Assembly: GCF_000738175.1 (NCBI RefSeq)
Contig: NZ_JFCH01000043.1
Location: 1-32,458 of the forward strand
Length of the DNA: 32,458 nucleotides
DNA from: Corynebacterium jeikeium
GTDB taxonomy: Bacteria; Actinomycetota; Actinomycetes; Mycobacteriales; Mycobacteriaceae
Direction: 5' to 3'
Shown one piece after another: positions 14,886 to 22,233 of this stretch; position 1 is the stretch's first letter; every line of letters begins with the position of its first letter. The position numbers were made by a program, and so were the translations under genes. Below the pieces are notes generated by a model. It ran no database searches. It was not told the DNA's origin and saw only the letters and a list, made by a program, of their open reading frames with translations.

Positions 14886-16436
14886 TTGGCGGCTAAAAGT
14901 TTGAGCGCTGAAAGTTCGAGCGCTGAAGTGATGAGGAGTACAGAAGATCCGGAGCGTTATCGGCCGGACCCGTCACTGAAGGTCGCGCTGACAACCCCGC
15001 GGATCTTGGTTCGGGAAATGCTCGCCGGGCTAGTGGTGGGGCTGGCGCTGATCCCGGAGGCGATCTCTTTCGCCGTTATCGCTGGCGTGGATCCGAAGGT
15101 GGGGCTTTTCTCGGCTTTCATCATGGCGGTCACCATTGCCTTTGTGGGCGGTCGCCCGGCCATGATTTCCGCTGCGACGGGTGCGGTGGCGGTGGTGGTC
15201 GCACCAATTGCTCGGAACTATGGCATGGACTATCTGATCGCTACTGTGTTGTTGGCGGGTGTGTTCCAAATCGTGTTGGCGGTTCTGGGAGTTGCGAAGC
15301 TAATGCGCTTCATCCCGCGGAGCGTAATGGTCGGGTTCGTGAACTCCCTGGCTATCTTGATCTTTTCCGCGCAGATCCCGGAGCTCATTGATGTGCCTTG
15401 GCTGGTTTACCCGCTCGTGGCCCTGGGGATTTTGCTGCTGGTGTTCTTCCCGAAGTTAACTACGGCCATTCCGGCGCCTCTCGTTTCCATCGTGGTCGTC
15501 ACGGTGCTGGTGGTGGTCTGTTCCATTTCTGTGCCGACGGTGGGCGACAAGGGTGAGCTGCCACGCAACCTGCCGGAGCTGTTCATCCCCCAGGTGCCGT
15601 GGACGTTGGAGACGCTGCAGATCATCGCGCCCGTGGCTTTCGCGATGGCGCTGGTGGGGCTGATGGAGTCTCTGATGACGGCGAAGCTGGTGGACGAGAT
15701 CACCGATACCCACTCCAACAAGACTCGCGAGAGCTTCGGCCAGGGTATTGCAAACATTGCTTCCGGCCTTTTCGGCGGAATGGGCGGTTGCGCGATGATC
15801 GGCCAGACGATGATCAACGTGAAGGCGTCGGGCGCGAGGACTCGTATTTCTACCTTCATGGCGGGCGTTTTCTTGATCTTCCTGCTGCTGGTGCTGGGGG
15901 ACATCGTGGCGATCATTCCGATGGCGGCGCTGGTCGCGGTGATGGTCATGGTCTCTGTGGGCACTTTCGACTGGCACTCGATTAAACCGTCGACGTTGAA
16001 GCGGATGCCGAAGAGCGAAACCTTCGTGATGGTGCTCATCGTTGTGGTGGTTGTGGCCACCAATAACCTGGCGATTGGTGTGGTGGTAGGCGTGATGATG
16101 GCGAGTGTGATGTTCGTGCGCCGTGTGGCCCACCTGATTGATGTGCGCCGCGAGGTTGATGACGCCGCAGCTTTGGTCCGCTACACGGTCGAGGGACAGC
16201 TGCTGTTTGCATCTAGCAACGACCTCACCACGCAGTTTGAGTACGCGCAGGACCCAGATCGGGTTGTTATTGATTTCTCGAAGTCCAACATTTGGGATGC
16301 TTCTTCGGTGGCTGCGCTAGACACCATTGAGAACAAGTACAGGCAGCGTGGGACGACGGTGGAATTTGTGGGTATGAATGAGTTCTCCTCGGCTTTTCAT
16401 ACGCGCCTGACGGGCGAGCTGGGCGGCGAAGGCTAG
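14886..16436 (+). CDS. SulP-family anion transporter with STAS domain
   Basis: 516 residues from a TTG at 14886, chosen because GAGAGG ends eight bases upstream. The GTG at 14877 overlaps that ribosome site, and an ATG at 14931 is another option. About 10-12 membrane segments follow. The family pattern is visible in MLAGLVVGLALIPEAISFAVIAGVDPKVGLFSAF and ATGAVAVVVAPI. The C-terminal ~110 residues form a STAS domain (FSKSNIWDASSVAALDTIENKY). SulP proteins import sulfate, bicarbonate or dicarboxylates; the substrate here is undetermined. The stop overlaps the next start (TAGTG). Confidence 0.88.
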   Translation: MAAKSLSAESSSAEVMRSTEDPERYRPDPSLKVALTTPRILVREMLAGLVVGLALIPEAISFAVIAGVDPKVGLFSAFIMAVTIAFVGGRPAMISAATGAVAVVVAPIARNYGMDYLIATVLLAGVFQIVLAVLGVAKLMRFIPRSVMVGFVNSLAILIFSAQIPELIDVPWLVYPLVALGILLLVFFPKLTTAIPAPLVSIVVVTVLVVVCSISVPTVGDKGELPRNLPELFIPQVPWTLETLQIIAPVAFAMALVGLMESLMTAKLVDEITDTHSNKTRESFGQGIANIASGLFGGMGGCAMIGQTMINVKASGARTRISTFMAGVFLIFLLLVLGDIVAIIPMAALVAVMVMVSVGTFDWHSIKPSTLKRMPKSETFVMVLIVVVVVATNNLAIGVVVGVMMASVMFVRRVAHLIDVRREVDDAAALVRYTVEGQLLFASSNDLTTQFEYAQDPDRVVIDFSKSNIWDASSVAALDTIENKYRQRGTTVEFVGMNEFSSAFHTRLTGELGGEG

Positions 16437-16948
16437 TGGCAGGGCAAGTGGGCGGGGTAGTGCTGAAGTTTGATGCGCTGAAGTCTGAGGTCTTCCCCAG
16501 AAGTGAGCTGTTGGCACTGGCAACGGAGCGGGGATTGGTGGCCATAGAGTTTGCGCACTTGTGGCAGGGGCGGGAACTGCCGGCTGCCGAGGGTGCGGCC
16601 GCTCAGCATCTGGAGGAGGCTGCGAGGCAGCTGGGGGAGTACCTCGGGGGAGAGCGGCGAGAGTTCACCGTGCCCGTGGACTTCAGTGGCGTGACCACTC
16701 CTTTCCGGCGCCGGGCGACGGAGGCCCTGGCGCAGATCCCGTACGGGCAGACCATTACATATACCCAGCTGGCGGCGTTGGCGGGAAATCCGCGTGCCGT
16801 GCGTGCCGCTGCTTCGGCGTGTGCACGTAACCCCCTGCCGATCCTGTACCCGTGCCACCGGGTGATCCGCAGCGACGGAAGCCTCGGCCAGTACCGGGGC
16901 GGCACGGAGACCAAGCGGGCGCTGCTGGAGATGGAACGCGCGCTCTGA
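16436..16948 (+). CDS. ogt: Methylated-DNA--protein-cysteine methyltransferase
   Basis: 170 residues starting at a GTG that shares a base with the sulP stop. The C-terminal domain has TPFRRRATEALAQIPYGQTITYTQLA, the winged-helix DNA-binding part. The active-site motif PCHRVI places the acceptor cysteine at residue 140. It ends GGTETKRALLEMERAL, typical for the family. The protein removes alkyl groups from O6 of guanine in a suicide reaction. Translational coupling to a SulP transporter has no obvious functional reason. Confidence 0.93.
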   Translation: MAGQVGGVVLKFDALKSEVFPRSELLALATERGLVAIEFAHLWQGRELPAAEGAAAQHLEEAARQLGEYLGGERREFTVPVDFSGVTTPFRRRATEALAQIPYGQTITYTQLAALAGNPRAVRAAASACARNPLPILYPCHRVIRSDGSLGQYRGGTETKRALLEMERAL

Positions 16949-17000
16949 TTTCGCGCGTTAATCTCGCGGGTTAGCTCCGCACATTAACTTTGCGCATTCA
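16949..17000. repeat. Four degenerate 13-bp tandem units with stop codons in all six frames, at a convergent gene end
   Basis: TTTCGCGCGTTAA (16949), TCTCGCGGGTTAG (16962), CTCCGCACATTAA (16975) and CTTTGCGCATTCA (16988). The first three units carry TTAA or TTAG, giving a stop on each strand. The 13-bp period spreads these over all three frames of both strands. The stop of ogt (16946-16948) precedes the array, and the stop of the convergent hydrolase (16984-16986) lies in the third unit. Confidence 0.75.
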
Positions 17001-18372
17001 CCTCCGGGGACCACATGTATGAACTGTGGGCGTCGGTCTCCCCGCGGCTCATGAGGTAGAGGTCCAAGATTCGGCCCCAGCCGTAGCTGCTCCAGCTGCC
17101 AGAGTCAGGGGTGGCGGAGTCTGAGCCGCCGGAGTTAGGGGCAAAGTCTGGCGACGCGGGATCCTTGCCGTGCACCCCAAACCCCGGGGTGGTGGTCAGC
17201 CGGATCATGTCGCCGGGCACGTGCTCGTTGATGACCTCACCGTGGCTACTGTGCCCATCCGGCGACCCATCCGGCGACCCGTCCGGCGGTGCAATCAGCT
17301 TCAAGTCCTCGGCGTGCTGTGCGTGTACGCCGGGACTGCCCCAGAAGCGCACCTCGTCGGCGGTGAGCCCCTCGCTCCCCTTGGCGGCGGCCTCCCCGAC
17401 CACGACCGAACCGTAGCTATAGCCCACCACCTGTAGTTTTGCGTCAGGATTTCGCTCGCGCAGCTGGCGCTGATGCTCTCGCAGCGCGGTGGCGCCCTCC
17501 TTCGCCGGTGCCCGGGAGATCGCGCCGGGCAGATCCCCCGGAGCCGAGTAGCCATGCCACGCCACCACCGCCACGTTCCTGCCGTGTGCCGCCGCATCCG
17601 CAGCCGTTGCCCGCGCCCACGCCTCGGTGCGCGTTAGTGCGTCCGCATTGCTCGAACCCACGCCACTGACCAGCGTGATTACCTCGTCGGCGCTCTCGAC
17701 ATCACCCACTGTCACCACCGGCCCGTGAGGTGATTCCACCCGCTGCACCGGAGGCAGGTTCTGGGGTCCCTTTATTGTTGACGCCCCCTCGACCTCACCG
17801 ACACCAACATCACTTCGGGGAGGCACAACCGTGCCGCTGATCGCGGAGATTGCGGTGCCGGACACCCGATCCAGCACGCTGGCCAGCTGGAGAGCCCCAC
17901 GCAGAATATTGGTCAACACTAGCGCCAGGTTCTGCGCGGCCTCGCCAATGCCGGGGATGAGGGCTAAGTGGCGGGCGGAGACCTCCCCGTCCTGGTGCAC
18001 CGACATTAATGCCCCGCGGGCCAACCCCACTGTCGTGCGCACCACCGACCGGGTGGGACCCAGCACGTCGGCGTGGGTGCCCGCCAGTTGCCCGATGGTG
18101 CTGCTGCTGAAACCGGCGGTATCCAGCTGGTTTGCGGCGGAATCGGTGGCATGACCGGCGGCGTCCGCGGCTTGCCCGGACCAGTCAGCGCCCCACTTGG
18201 CCTGCTCCCGGGCGTCCGCCGCGTGGCGGGAGGTCTTGTCTCCATTGCGGGTGAAGAGATCGGCGGCGGAGCGCAGAGCCTCTACGTTTGCGCCTTTTAG
18301 GGTGTCTACGGTGACTGTGTTGCCAGTGACTGAGCTGGCGGTGGCTGAACTGCCGGCGACTGTACTGATCAT
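16984..18372 (-). CDS. DUF1023-type alpha/beta hydrolase with WXG100-like helical N terminus
   Basis: 462 residues from the ATG at 18372. The open frame upstream (to 18591) is an out-of-frame reading of the neighbouring gene and is excluded. Residues 20-90 are a helical region with the turn WSGQAADAA (Trp64-Ser-Gly66), as in WXG100/EspA-type secretion partners of type VII systems. A linker leads to an alpha/beta hydrolase domain with GYSYGS (nucleophile Ser319), WHGYSAP and RFWGSPGVHAQHAEDL, as in DUF1023 proteins. No signal peptide is seen. Export by a type VII (ESX) system is inferred from the N-terminal domain and its partner; no ESX machinery gene is in the window. The start overlaps the partner stop (ATGA), so the two are coupled. 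Confidence 0.8.
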   Translation of the reverse strand: MISTVAGSSATASSVTGNTVTVDTLKGANVEALRSAADLFTRNGDKTSRHAADAREQAKWGADWSGQAADAAGHATDSAANQLDTAGFSSSTIGQLAGTHADVLGPTRSVVRTTVGLARGALMSVHQDGEVSARHLALIPGIGEAAQNLALVLTNILRGALQLASVLDRVSGTAISAISGTVVPPRSDVGVGEVEGASTIKGPQNLPPVQRVESPHGPVVTVGDVESADEVITLVSGVGSSNADALTRTEAWARATAADAAAHGRNVAVVAWHGYSAPGDLPGAISRAPAKEGATALREHQRQLRERNPDAKLQVVGYSYGSVVVGEAAAKGSEGLTADEVRFWGSPGVHAQHAEDLKLIAPPDGSPDGSPDGHSSHGEVINEHVPGDMIRLTTTPGFGVHGKDPASPDFAPNSGGSDSATPDSGSWSSYGWGRILDLYLMSRGETDAHSSYMWSPEVNAQS

Positions 18373-18695
18373 CGGCCGGCCCCCGCAAAGGCATCCGAGC
18401 CGTCGGTGTCGGCGACGGTTACGTTGTCGGCGTACACGCCGATGGTGCGGCCCATGTTCGACAGCTGGCGGCCGAAACCCGTGAATGCTGCGTGGAGCCT
18501 GTCGGCGGCCGTATCGATGGCCCGCGTGGTGGCGCCGCCCGGAATGTCCGGTGCCGATGCGTTGGCGACCGAATAGCCAGCCGAGGCGCACTGCACTCCG
18601 TCCTCGTTAATCACCTCACAGCGCCTATGGACCGCCGCTGTATCCAGCGCCATTGTGTCCAGATAATCCAAAAATCCCATCGTCGAATAGTTCAC
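18369..18695 (-). CDS. Small helical protein, probable type VII secretion partner
   Basis: 108 residues from a GTG at 18695, with GGGGG seven bases upstream; an ATG five codons later (18680) is the alternative. The C-terminal half (AADRLHAAFTGFGRQLSNMGRTIGVYADNVTVADTDGSDAF) has the pattern of EspC/DUF2580-type secretion targets, with a helix ending in YA..V..AD. Two cysteines near the N terminus (CEVINEDGVQC) are unusual. The size and coupling to a WXG-like hydrolase suggest the two pair as a heterodimer. The family assignment is from pattern only. Confidence 0.65.
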   Translation of the reverse strand: MNYSTMGFLDYLDTMALDTAAVHRRCEVINEDGVQCASAGYSVANASAPDIPGGATTRAIDTAADRLHAAFTGFGRQLSNMGRTIGVYADNVTVADTDGSDAFAGAGR

Positions 18696-18781
18696 GTGCT
18701 TACCCCCTGGAGATCGCGACCTGCTTTCTGGGAGTGAGTGTAGGGAGGCTAGGGGCGTCACAAAAGAAAAAGATTTAGGGG

Positions 18782-18808
18782 CTGTGGATAACTCAGCTTT
18801 ATCCACAG
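18782..18808. promoter_or_regulatory. Inverted pair of perfect DnaA boxes
   Basis: CTGTGGATAA (18782-18791) and TTATCCACAG (18799-18808) form perfect 10-bp arms around a 7-base spacer. Each arm contains the consensus DnaA box TTATCCACA without a mismatch. There is no T tract, so a terminator is unlikely. It lies 51 bp upstream of the -10 element of the amidase gene, in the divergent intergenic region. No other origin features are in the window. Confidence 0.75.
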
Positions 18809-18871
18809 GGCTGCCATCGTGGCGCCGCCAAAAGGGGGCGCGATGTCGGCAATGTCGCTAGGGTGGACTGT

Positions 18872-19798
18872 ATGCGTATCGCTGTCATCCAGATGAAGGC
18901 CGAACCGAACGTGGAAGCCAACCTGGCTCGCATCCTGAAGTACATCGCGTCCGGTGCGGCAAATGGTGCTGACCTGGTCGTCTTCCCCGAGGCGGCCATG
19001 TTCCCCTTCGATAGCGGGCGGCTGGATACCGTCGCCCAACCGCTGGATGGGCCGTTTGCCCAGGCGATTATCGACACAGCCAAGAAGCACGGCACCACCG
19101 CCGTCGTCGGCATGTTCACCCCGGCCGATACGGTCTACCGCACCCCGAGCGGGCAGCTGGTGGAGGAGCAACCCAGCGACTCCCCGGAGGCCAACCAGTT
19201 CCGCCGCGTGAACAACACCCTGCTGGTCGCCGGACCGGACTACGTGACGCACTACGACAAGATCCACACCTACGATGCCTTCGGCTACCGCGAGTCCGAT
19301 ACCGTCAAGCCGGGGAAGCGCCGGGTGGTTATCGACGTCGGCGGCGTGGGAGTGGGGCTGGCCACCTGCTACGACATCCGCTTCCCTGGCCACTTCGTGG
19401 CGATGGCAGCGGCGGGCGCGAAGGTGATGGTTGTGCCTTCTAGCTGGGCTGATGGTCCGGGCAAGCTGGAGCAGTGGCGCGAGCTAACCGCGGCTCGCGC
19501 GCTGGATTCCGCCAGCTACCTGATCGCCGCGGGCATGGCGCGCCCGGGCTCGCCGGAGCGCTACGGTACTGCGGATGGTCCCACCGGCATCGGCCACTCC
19601 GTGGCCATCGGCCCGAACGGCGCCCGGCTGGCGGAGACTGGCTACGCCGCCCAGGTGCTGACCATCGACATCGACCCGAACTACGTGGACAAGGTGCGCA
19701 AGAACCTGCCCGTACTGGAAGGCCACCACACCGACCGCGAGCTCGGCGTGGGAGTCGATCTGGTCGGTGACGTGGAGGAAGCTCAGCAGCTGAAGTAG
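18872..19798 (+). CDS. Carbon-nitrogen hydrolase (nitrilase superfamily amidase)
   Basis: 308 residues. The family triad is present: Glu40 (VVFPEAAMFPF), Lys130 (HYDKIHTYDAFGYRESD) and Cys166 (GLATCYDIRFP). The DKIHTYDAFGYRES pattern is close to the deaminated-glutathione amidase/Nit branch, but corynebacteria use mycothiol, so the natural substrate is uncertain. A TAGGGT -10 element (18859-18864) ends seven bases before the ATG at 18872, indicating a leaderless transcript. The GTG at 18863 overlaps that element and is rejected. A DnaA-box pair lies upstream. Confidence 0.88.
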   Translation: MRIAVIQMKAEPNVEANLARILKYIASGAANGADLVVFPEAAMFPFDSGRLDTVAQPLDGPFAQAIIDTAKKHGTTAVVGMFTPADTVYRTPSGQLVEEQPSDSPEANQFRRVNNTLLVAGPDYVTHYDKIHTYDAFGYRESDTVKPGKRRVVIDVGGVGVGLATCYDIRFPGHFVAMAAAGAKVMVVPSSWADGPGKLEQWRELTAARALDSASYLIAAGMARPGSPERYGTADGPTGIGHSVAIGPNGARLAETGYAAQVLTIDIDPNYVDKVRKNLPVLEGHHTDRELGVGVDLVGDVEEAQQLK

Positions 19799-19816
19799 CA
19801 GGAGCGGCCGAAGCAG

Positions 19817-21031
19817 CTAGGGCACGTCGAAACGCAGCTGCTCGCGGTTCGCGCCAGCGCGGAGGAACGCCTCCACGGTGTGGCGCTTCATCTCCGGACC
19901 ACCCGTGATCAGCACCTCGGCATCTCGCCACGAACCGCGCTCGGCGGCCACATCCCCCACCAGGCCGCGCGCCGTGTAAGCCTCGAAGTCCTCCGGGGCG
20001 GGCGCATCCTCCTGCACTACCAGGTACAAATCCAGCCAATCGAAGGCATCCTCGAAGCCCGCCAGACCCTGCCACTCGTAAAGCTCATCAGGGTTCTGCG
20101 CGCCGAAGAACAGCTGCACCATCGGCGGGCGCTCCTCTGACTGGATGAGGTCCAGCAGGATAGCCCGCACCGGCGCCAGACCCGTGGAACCAGCCACCAT
20201 CACCACCGGCTTCTCGCCCGAAATCTGCAGGTCGCCATATGGATTGGCCACCACCCACTGCTCGCCGGGCTGGGAGCCCTCCACGATCGCGCGAGAAAAC
20301 GGCCCGACGGCGCGGACGTGAAACTCCACCAAACCGTCCTCGTTAAAAGGAATCGCCGGGGAAAGCGCCCGCCACAGCTGCGGAGTATGCGGCGTGCGCA
20401 CCTCCACATGCTGGCCGGACCAATACGGCAACGGCGGATCCATCTGCGTGCGGATCACGGCGATGGCGTCACAAGGATGAAGCACCTCGAGCACCTGTGC
20501 GGCCGAGGTCGCAGGCACGTCGGCTTCCTCGTCCTCGAGCGCACCGTAGGCAAGCAAGCTACATCCGAGGTTGATTGTGTCGCTGAGCTTTTTTGTGACG
20601 CCCATATACTCCCCAACAGCCTCCACCAATGCGGTCTCTAGCGCCTCATAATGCTGAGAACCCACGCCGAACTTTCGGAAATCCCGGCCGGTAGCGACCA
20701 AGAATTCGGCTTGGTCGGTGGCGAACTCACCGCTGGGGGTGATGCCGCGCAGGACGAAGCGGATGGTGCGGTCCAGGTAGGCCTCGTCCAGCTCCATCGT
20801 CTGAGCGAAATCCGGGGTGGGGTTGGCGTACTCGGCGCCCGCGACGTGCGGGAAGTGCACGGTCATGGGCTTGGGATCCATTGCGTGCAGCTTTGCGCGG
20901 GTGAGCTGGACCAGGTCGTGGCGGTGTTCTTCAATGAGCGCGAGGAACTCTGCGAAGCTGTATTCGTCGGACGAAGAGTGGCGTGCCACGAACTCGAAGT
21001 CTCCTTGTTCTACAGGGGCGGGCTGAGGCAA
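19817..21031 (-). CDS. Type II flavohemoprotein-like oxidoreductase (degenerate globin + FAD/NAD reductase)
   Basis: 404 residues from a TTG at 21031; a GTG at about 20989 is an alternative, since no clear ribosome site precedes either. Residues ~20-145 form a globin-like domain (LALIEEHRHDLVQLTRAKL, then DPKPMTVHFP). Residues ~180-404 are a ferredoxin-reductase module: FAD region YWSGQHVEVR and RALSPA, NAD site AGSTGLAPVRAIL, C-terminal ITGGPEMKRHTVEAFL. Where related proteins have the proximal heme histidine, this sequence reads GRDFRKFGV with Phe118, encoded TTC. Tyr B10 is also not apparent. Rv0385 of M. tuberculosis, next to clpB, is a related type II protein. It lies 63 bp after the CoA-transferase and is probably in one operon with it. 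Confidence 0.75.
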   Translation of the reverse strand: MPQPAPVEQGDFEFVARHSSSDEYSFAEFLALIEEHRHDLVQLTRAKLHAMDPKPMTVHFPHVAGAEYANPTPDFAQTMELDEAYLDRTIRFVLRGITPSGEFATDQAEFLVATGRDFRKFGVGSQHYEALETALVEAVGEYMGVTKKLSDTINLGCSLLAYGALEDEEADVPATSAAQVLEVLHPCDAIAVIRTQMDPPLPYWSGQHVEVRTPHTPQLWRALSPAIPFNEDGLVEFHVRAVGPFSRAIVEGSQPGEQWVVANPYGDLQISGEKPVVMVAGSTGLAPVRAILLDLIQSEERPPMVQLFFGAQNPDELYEWQGLAGFEDAFDWLDLYLVVQEDAPAPEDFEAYTARGLVGDVAAERGSWRDAEVLITGGPEMKRHTVEAFLRAGANREQLRFDVP

Positions 21032-21050
21032 CCGGGTGAGGGGCCGGTTG
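21029..21050. promoter_or_regulatory. Inverted repeat covering the flavohemoprotein start codon
   Basis: CAACCGG (21029-21035) and CCGGTTG (21044-21050) are perfect 7-bp arms with an 8-base loop. On the transcript the hairpin would include the proposed TTG start (21031-21029), so it could limit translation or mark that the true start is further downstream. Confidence 0.45.
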
Positions 21051-21094
21051 GTTGCTCCTCATTGTCGCACCCGAACCTGTGAATTGGAACTCTC

Positions 21095-22198
21095 CTATTG
21101 GAAAGCAGGATTGCCGAGCTGTTGCGGGGCAGTGTGGTACTCGATTGGGGTATCGGAGAAGTTGATTGGGTTGCGAACGCTGCGCATGCCCTCGACCTCG
21201 ACGATGGGATCCAGGCCTAAGGATTCTGCGAACTCGAAGGCCTGTTTGATGTTGTTCACCGGACCGGCGGGGACCCCGGCGACACGCAGCTTCTGGAACC
21301 ACTCCTGGGCACCAGCCTGTGCCAACGCACCTTCGATGATCTCGGCCAACTCGGCACGGTGAGCGACACGGTCGCTGTTGGTGGCGAAACGGGCGTCATC
21401 AATAAACTCCTCGAGCCCCAGCACCCGACAGGTCCGGTGATACAGCGAGTCGTTGCCCGCGGCGATGGCGAGGTCTCCCTCCTGGGTCTTAAAGACCTGG
21501 TAGGGGGCGATGGAGGGGTGAGTGTTGCCCATCGCCTTGCCGATCACACCCGCGCCGACGAACGCGCTGGCCTGGTTGGCCAGAGAGGACAGCAGGGTGT
21601 GCAGCAGGTTGATCTCGATGTGCTGGCCCTTGCCGGTGGAGGTGCGGGAGTGCAGGGCGGCGAGGATGCCCATGCCCATGTGCAGGCCGGTGAGGACATC
21701 CACCAGCGCCACGCCGACCTTGACGGGGTGGCCCTCCTCGCCGTTGATGGACATGAGGCCACCGACGGCCTGCACCATCAGGTCGTAGCCGCCGATGTCC
21801 GCGCCCTTGCCGGAGCCGAAGCCGGAGAGGGAGGCGTAGATCAGGCCCTCGTTGTGCTGGCGGAGCGTTTCGTAGTCCAGACCCATGCGCTGCATCGTGC
21901 CGGGGCGGAAGTTCTCCACCAGAATGTCGGCTTCCTCCGCGATGCGGCGGGCCTGCTCGCGACCCTCGTCGGTGGAGAGGTCGATCTCCACGGACTTCTT
22001 GTTGCGGTTTACGCCGGCGAAGTAGGTGGACATGCCCTGCGCGTTGACGGGCGGTGCCCACGAGCGAGTGTCGTCGCCGACGCCCGGACGCTCGATCTTG
22101 ATGACCTGCGCGCCCATGTCCGCCAGCATCATGGTCGCGTAGGGGCCGGCGAGGACGCGGGAGAAATCGGCCACGACGATGCCTTCGAGGAGACCCAT
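21095..22198 (-). CDS. CaiB/BaiF family III CoA-transferase (possible succinyl-CoA:glutarate type)
   Basis: 367 residues from the ATG at 22198, with AAAGGAA five bases upstream; the frame continues to 22390 but overlaps the upstream gene. Family III signatures are visible: ADFSRVLAGPYATMMLADMGAQVIKIERP at the start, NRNKKSVEIDL, and GGYDLMVQAVGGLMS with the catalytic Asp. The family moves CoA between carboxylic acids. Its place 35 bp behind a glutaryl-CoA dehydrogenase gene suggests it activates glutarate, as in the human SUGCT and Pseudomonas GcoT pathways. That specificity is inferred from context. Confidence 0.85.
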   Translation of the reverse strand: MGLLEGIVVADFSRVLAGPYATMMLADMGAQVIKIERPGVGDDTRSWAPPVNAQGMSTYFAGVNRNKKSVEIDLSTDEGREQARRIAEEADILVENFRPGTMQRMGLDYETLRQHNEGLIYASLSGFGSGKGADIGGYDLMVQAVGGLMSINGEEGHPVKVGVALVDVLTGLHMGMGILAALHSRTSTGKGQHIEINLLHTLLSSLANQASAFVGAGVIGKAMGNTHPSIAPYQVFKTQEGDLAIAAGNDSLYHRTCRVLGLEEFIDDARFATNSDRVAHRAELAEIIEGALAQAGAQEWFQKLRVAGVPAGPVNNIKQAFEFAESLGLDPIVEVEGMRSVRNPINFSDTPIEYHTAPQQLGNPAFQ

Positions 22199-22233
22199 AG
22201 GTTCCTTTCTGGTTGGGAGTGGGAAAGTTTGGC

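Noticed and set aside
18373..18591. N-terminal extension of the WXG-like hydrolase
   Set aside because: These codons are an Arg/His-rich out-of-frame reading of the overlapping small gene; the ATG at 18372 forms a normal ATGA overlap.
18782..18808. Reading the DnaA-box pair as a transcription terminator
   Set aside because: The arms are AT-containing 10-mers matching the DnaA box exactly and no T tract follows on either strand.
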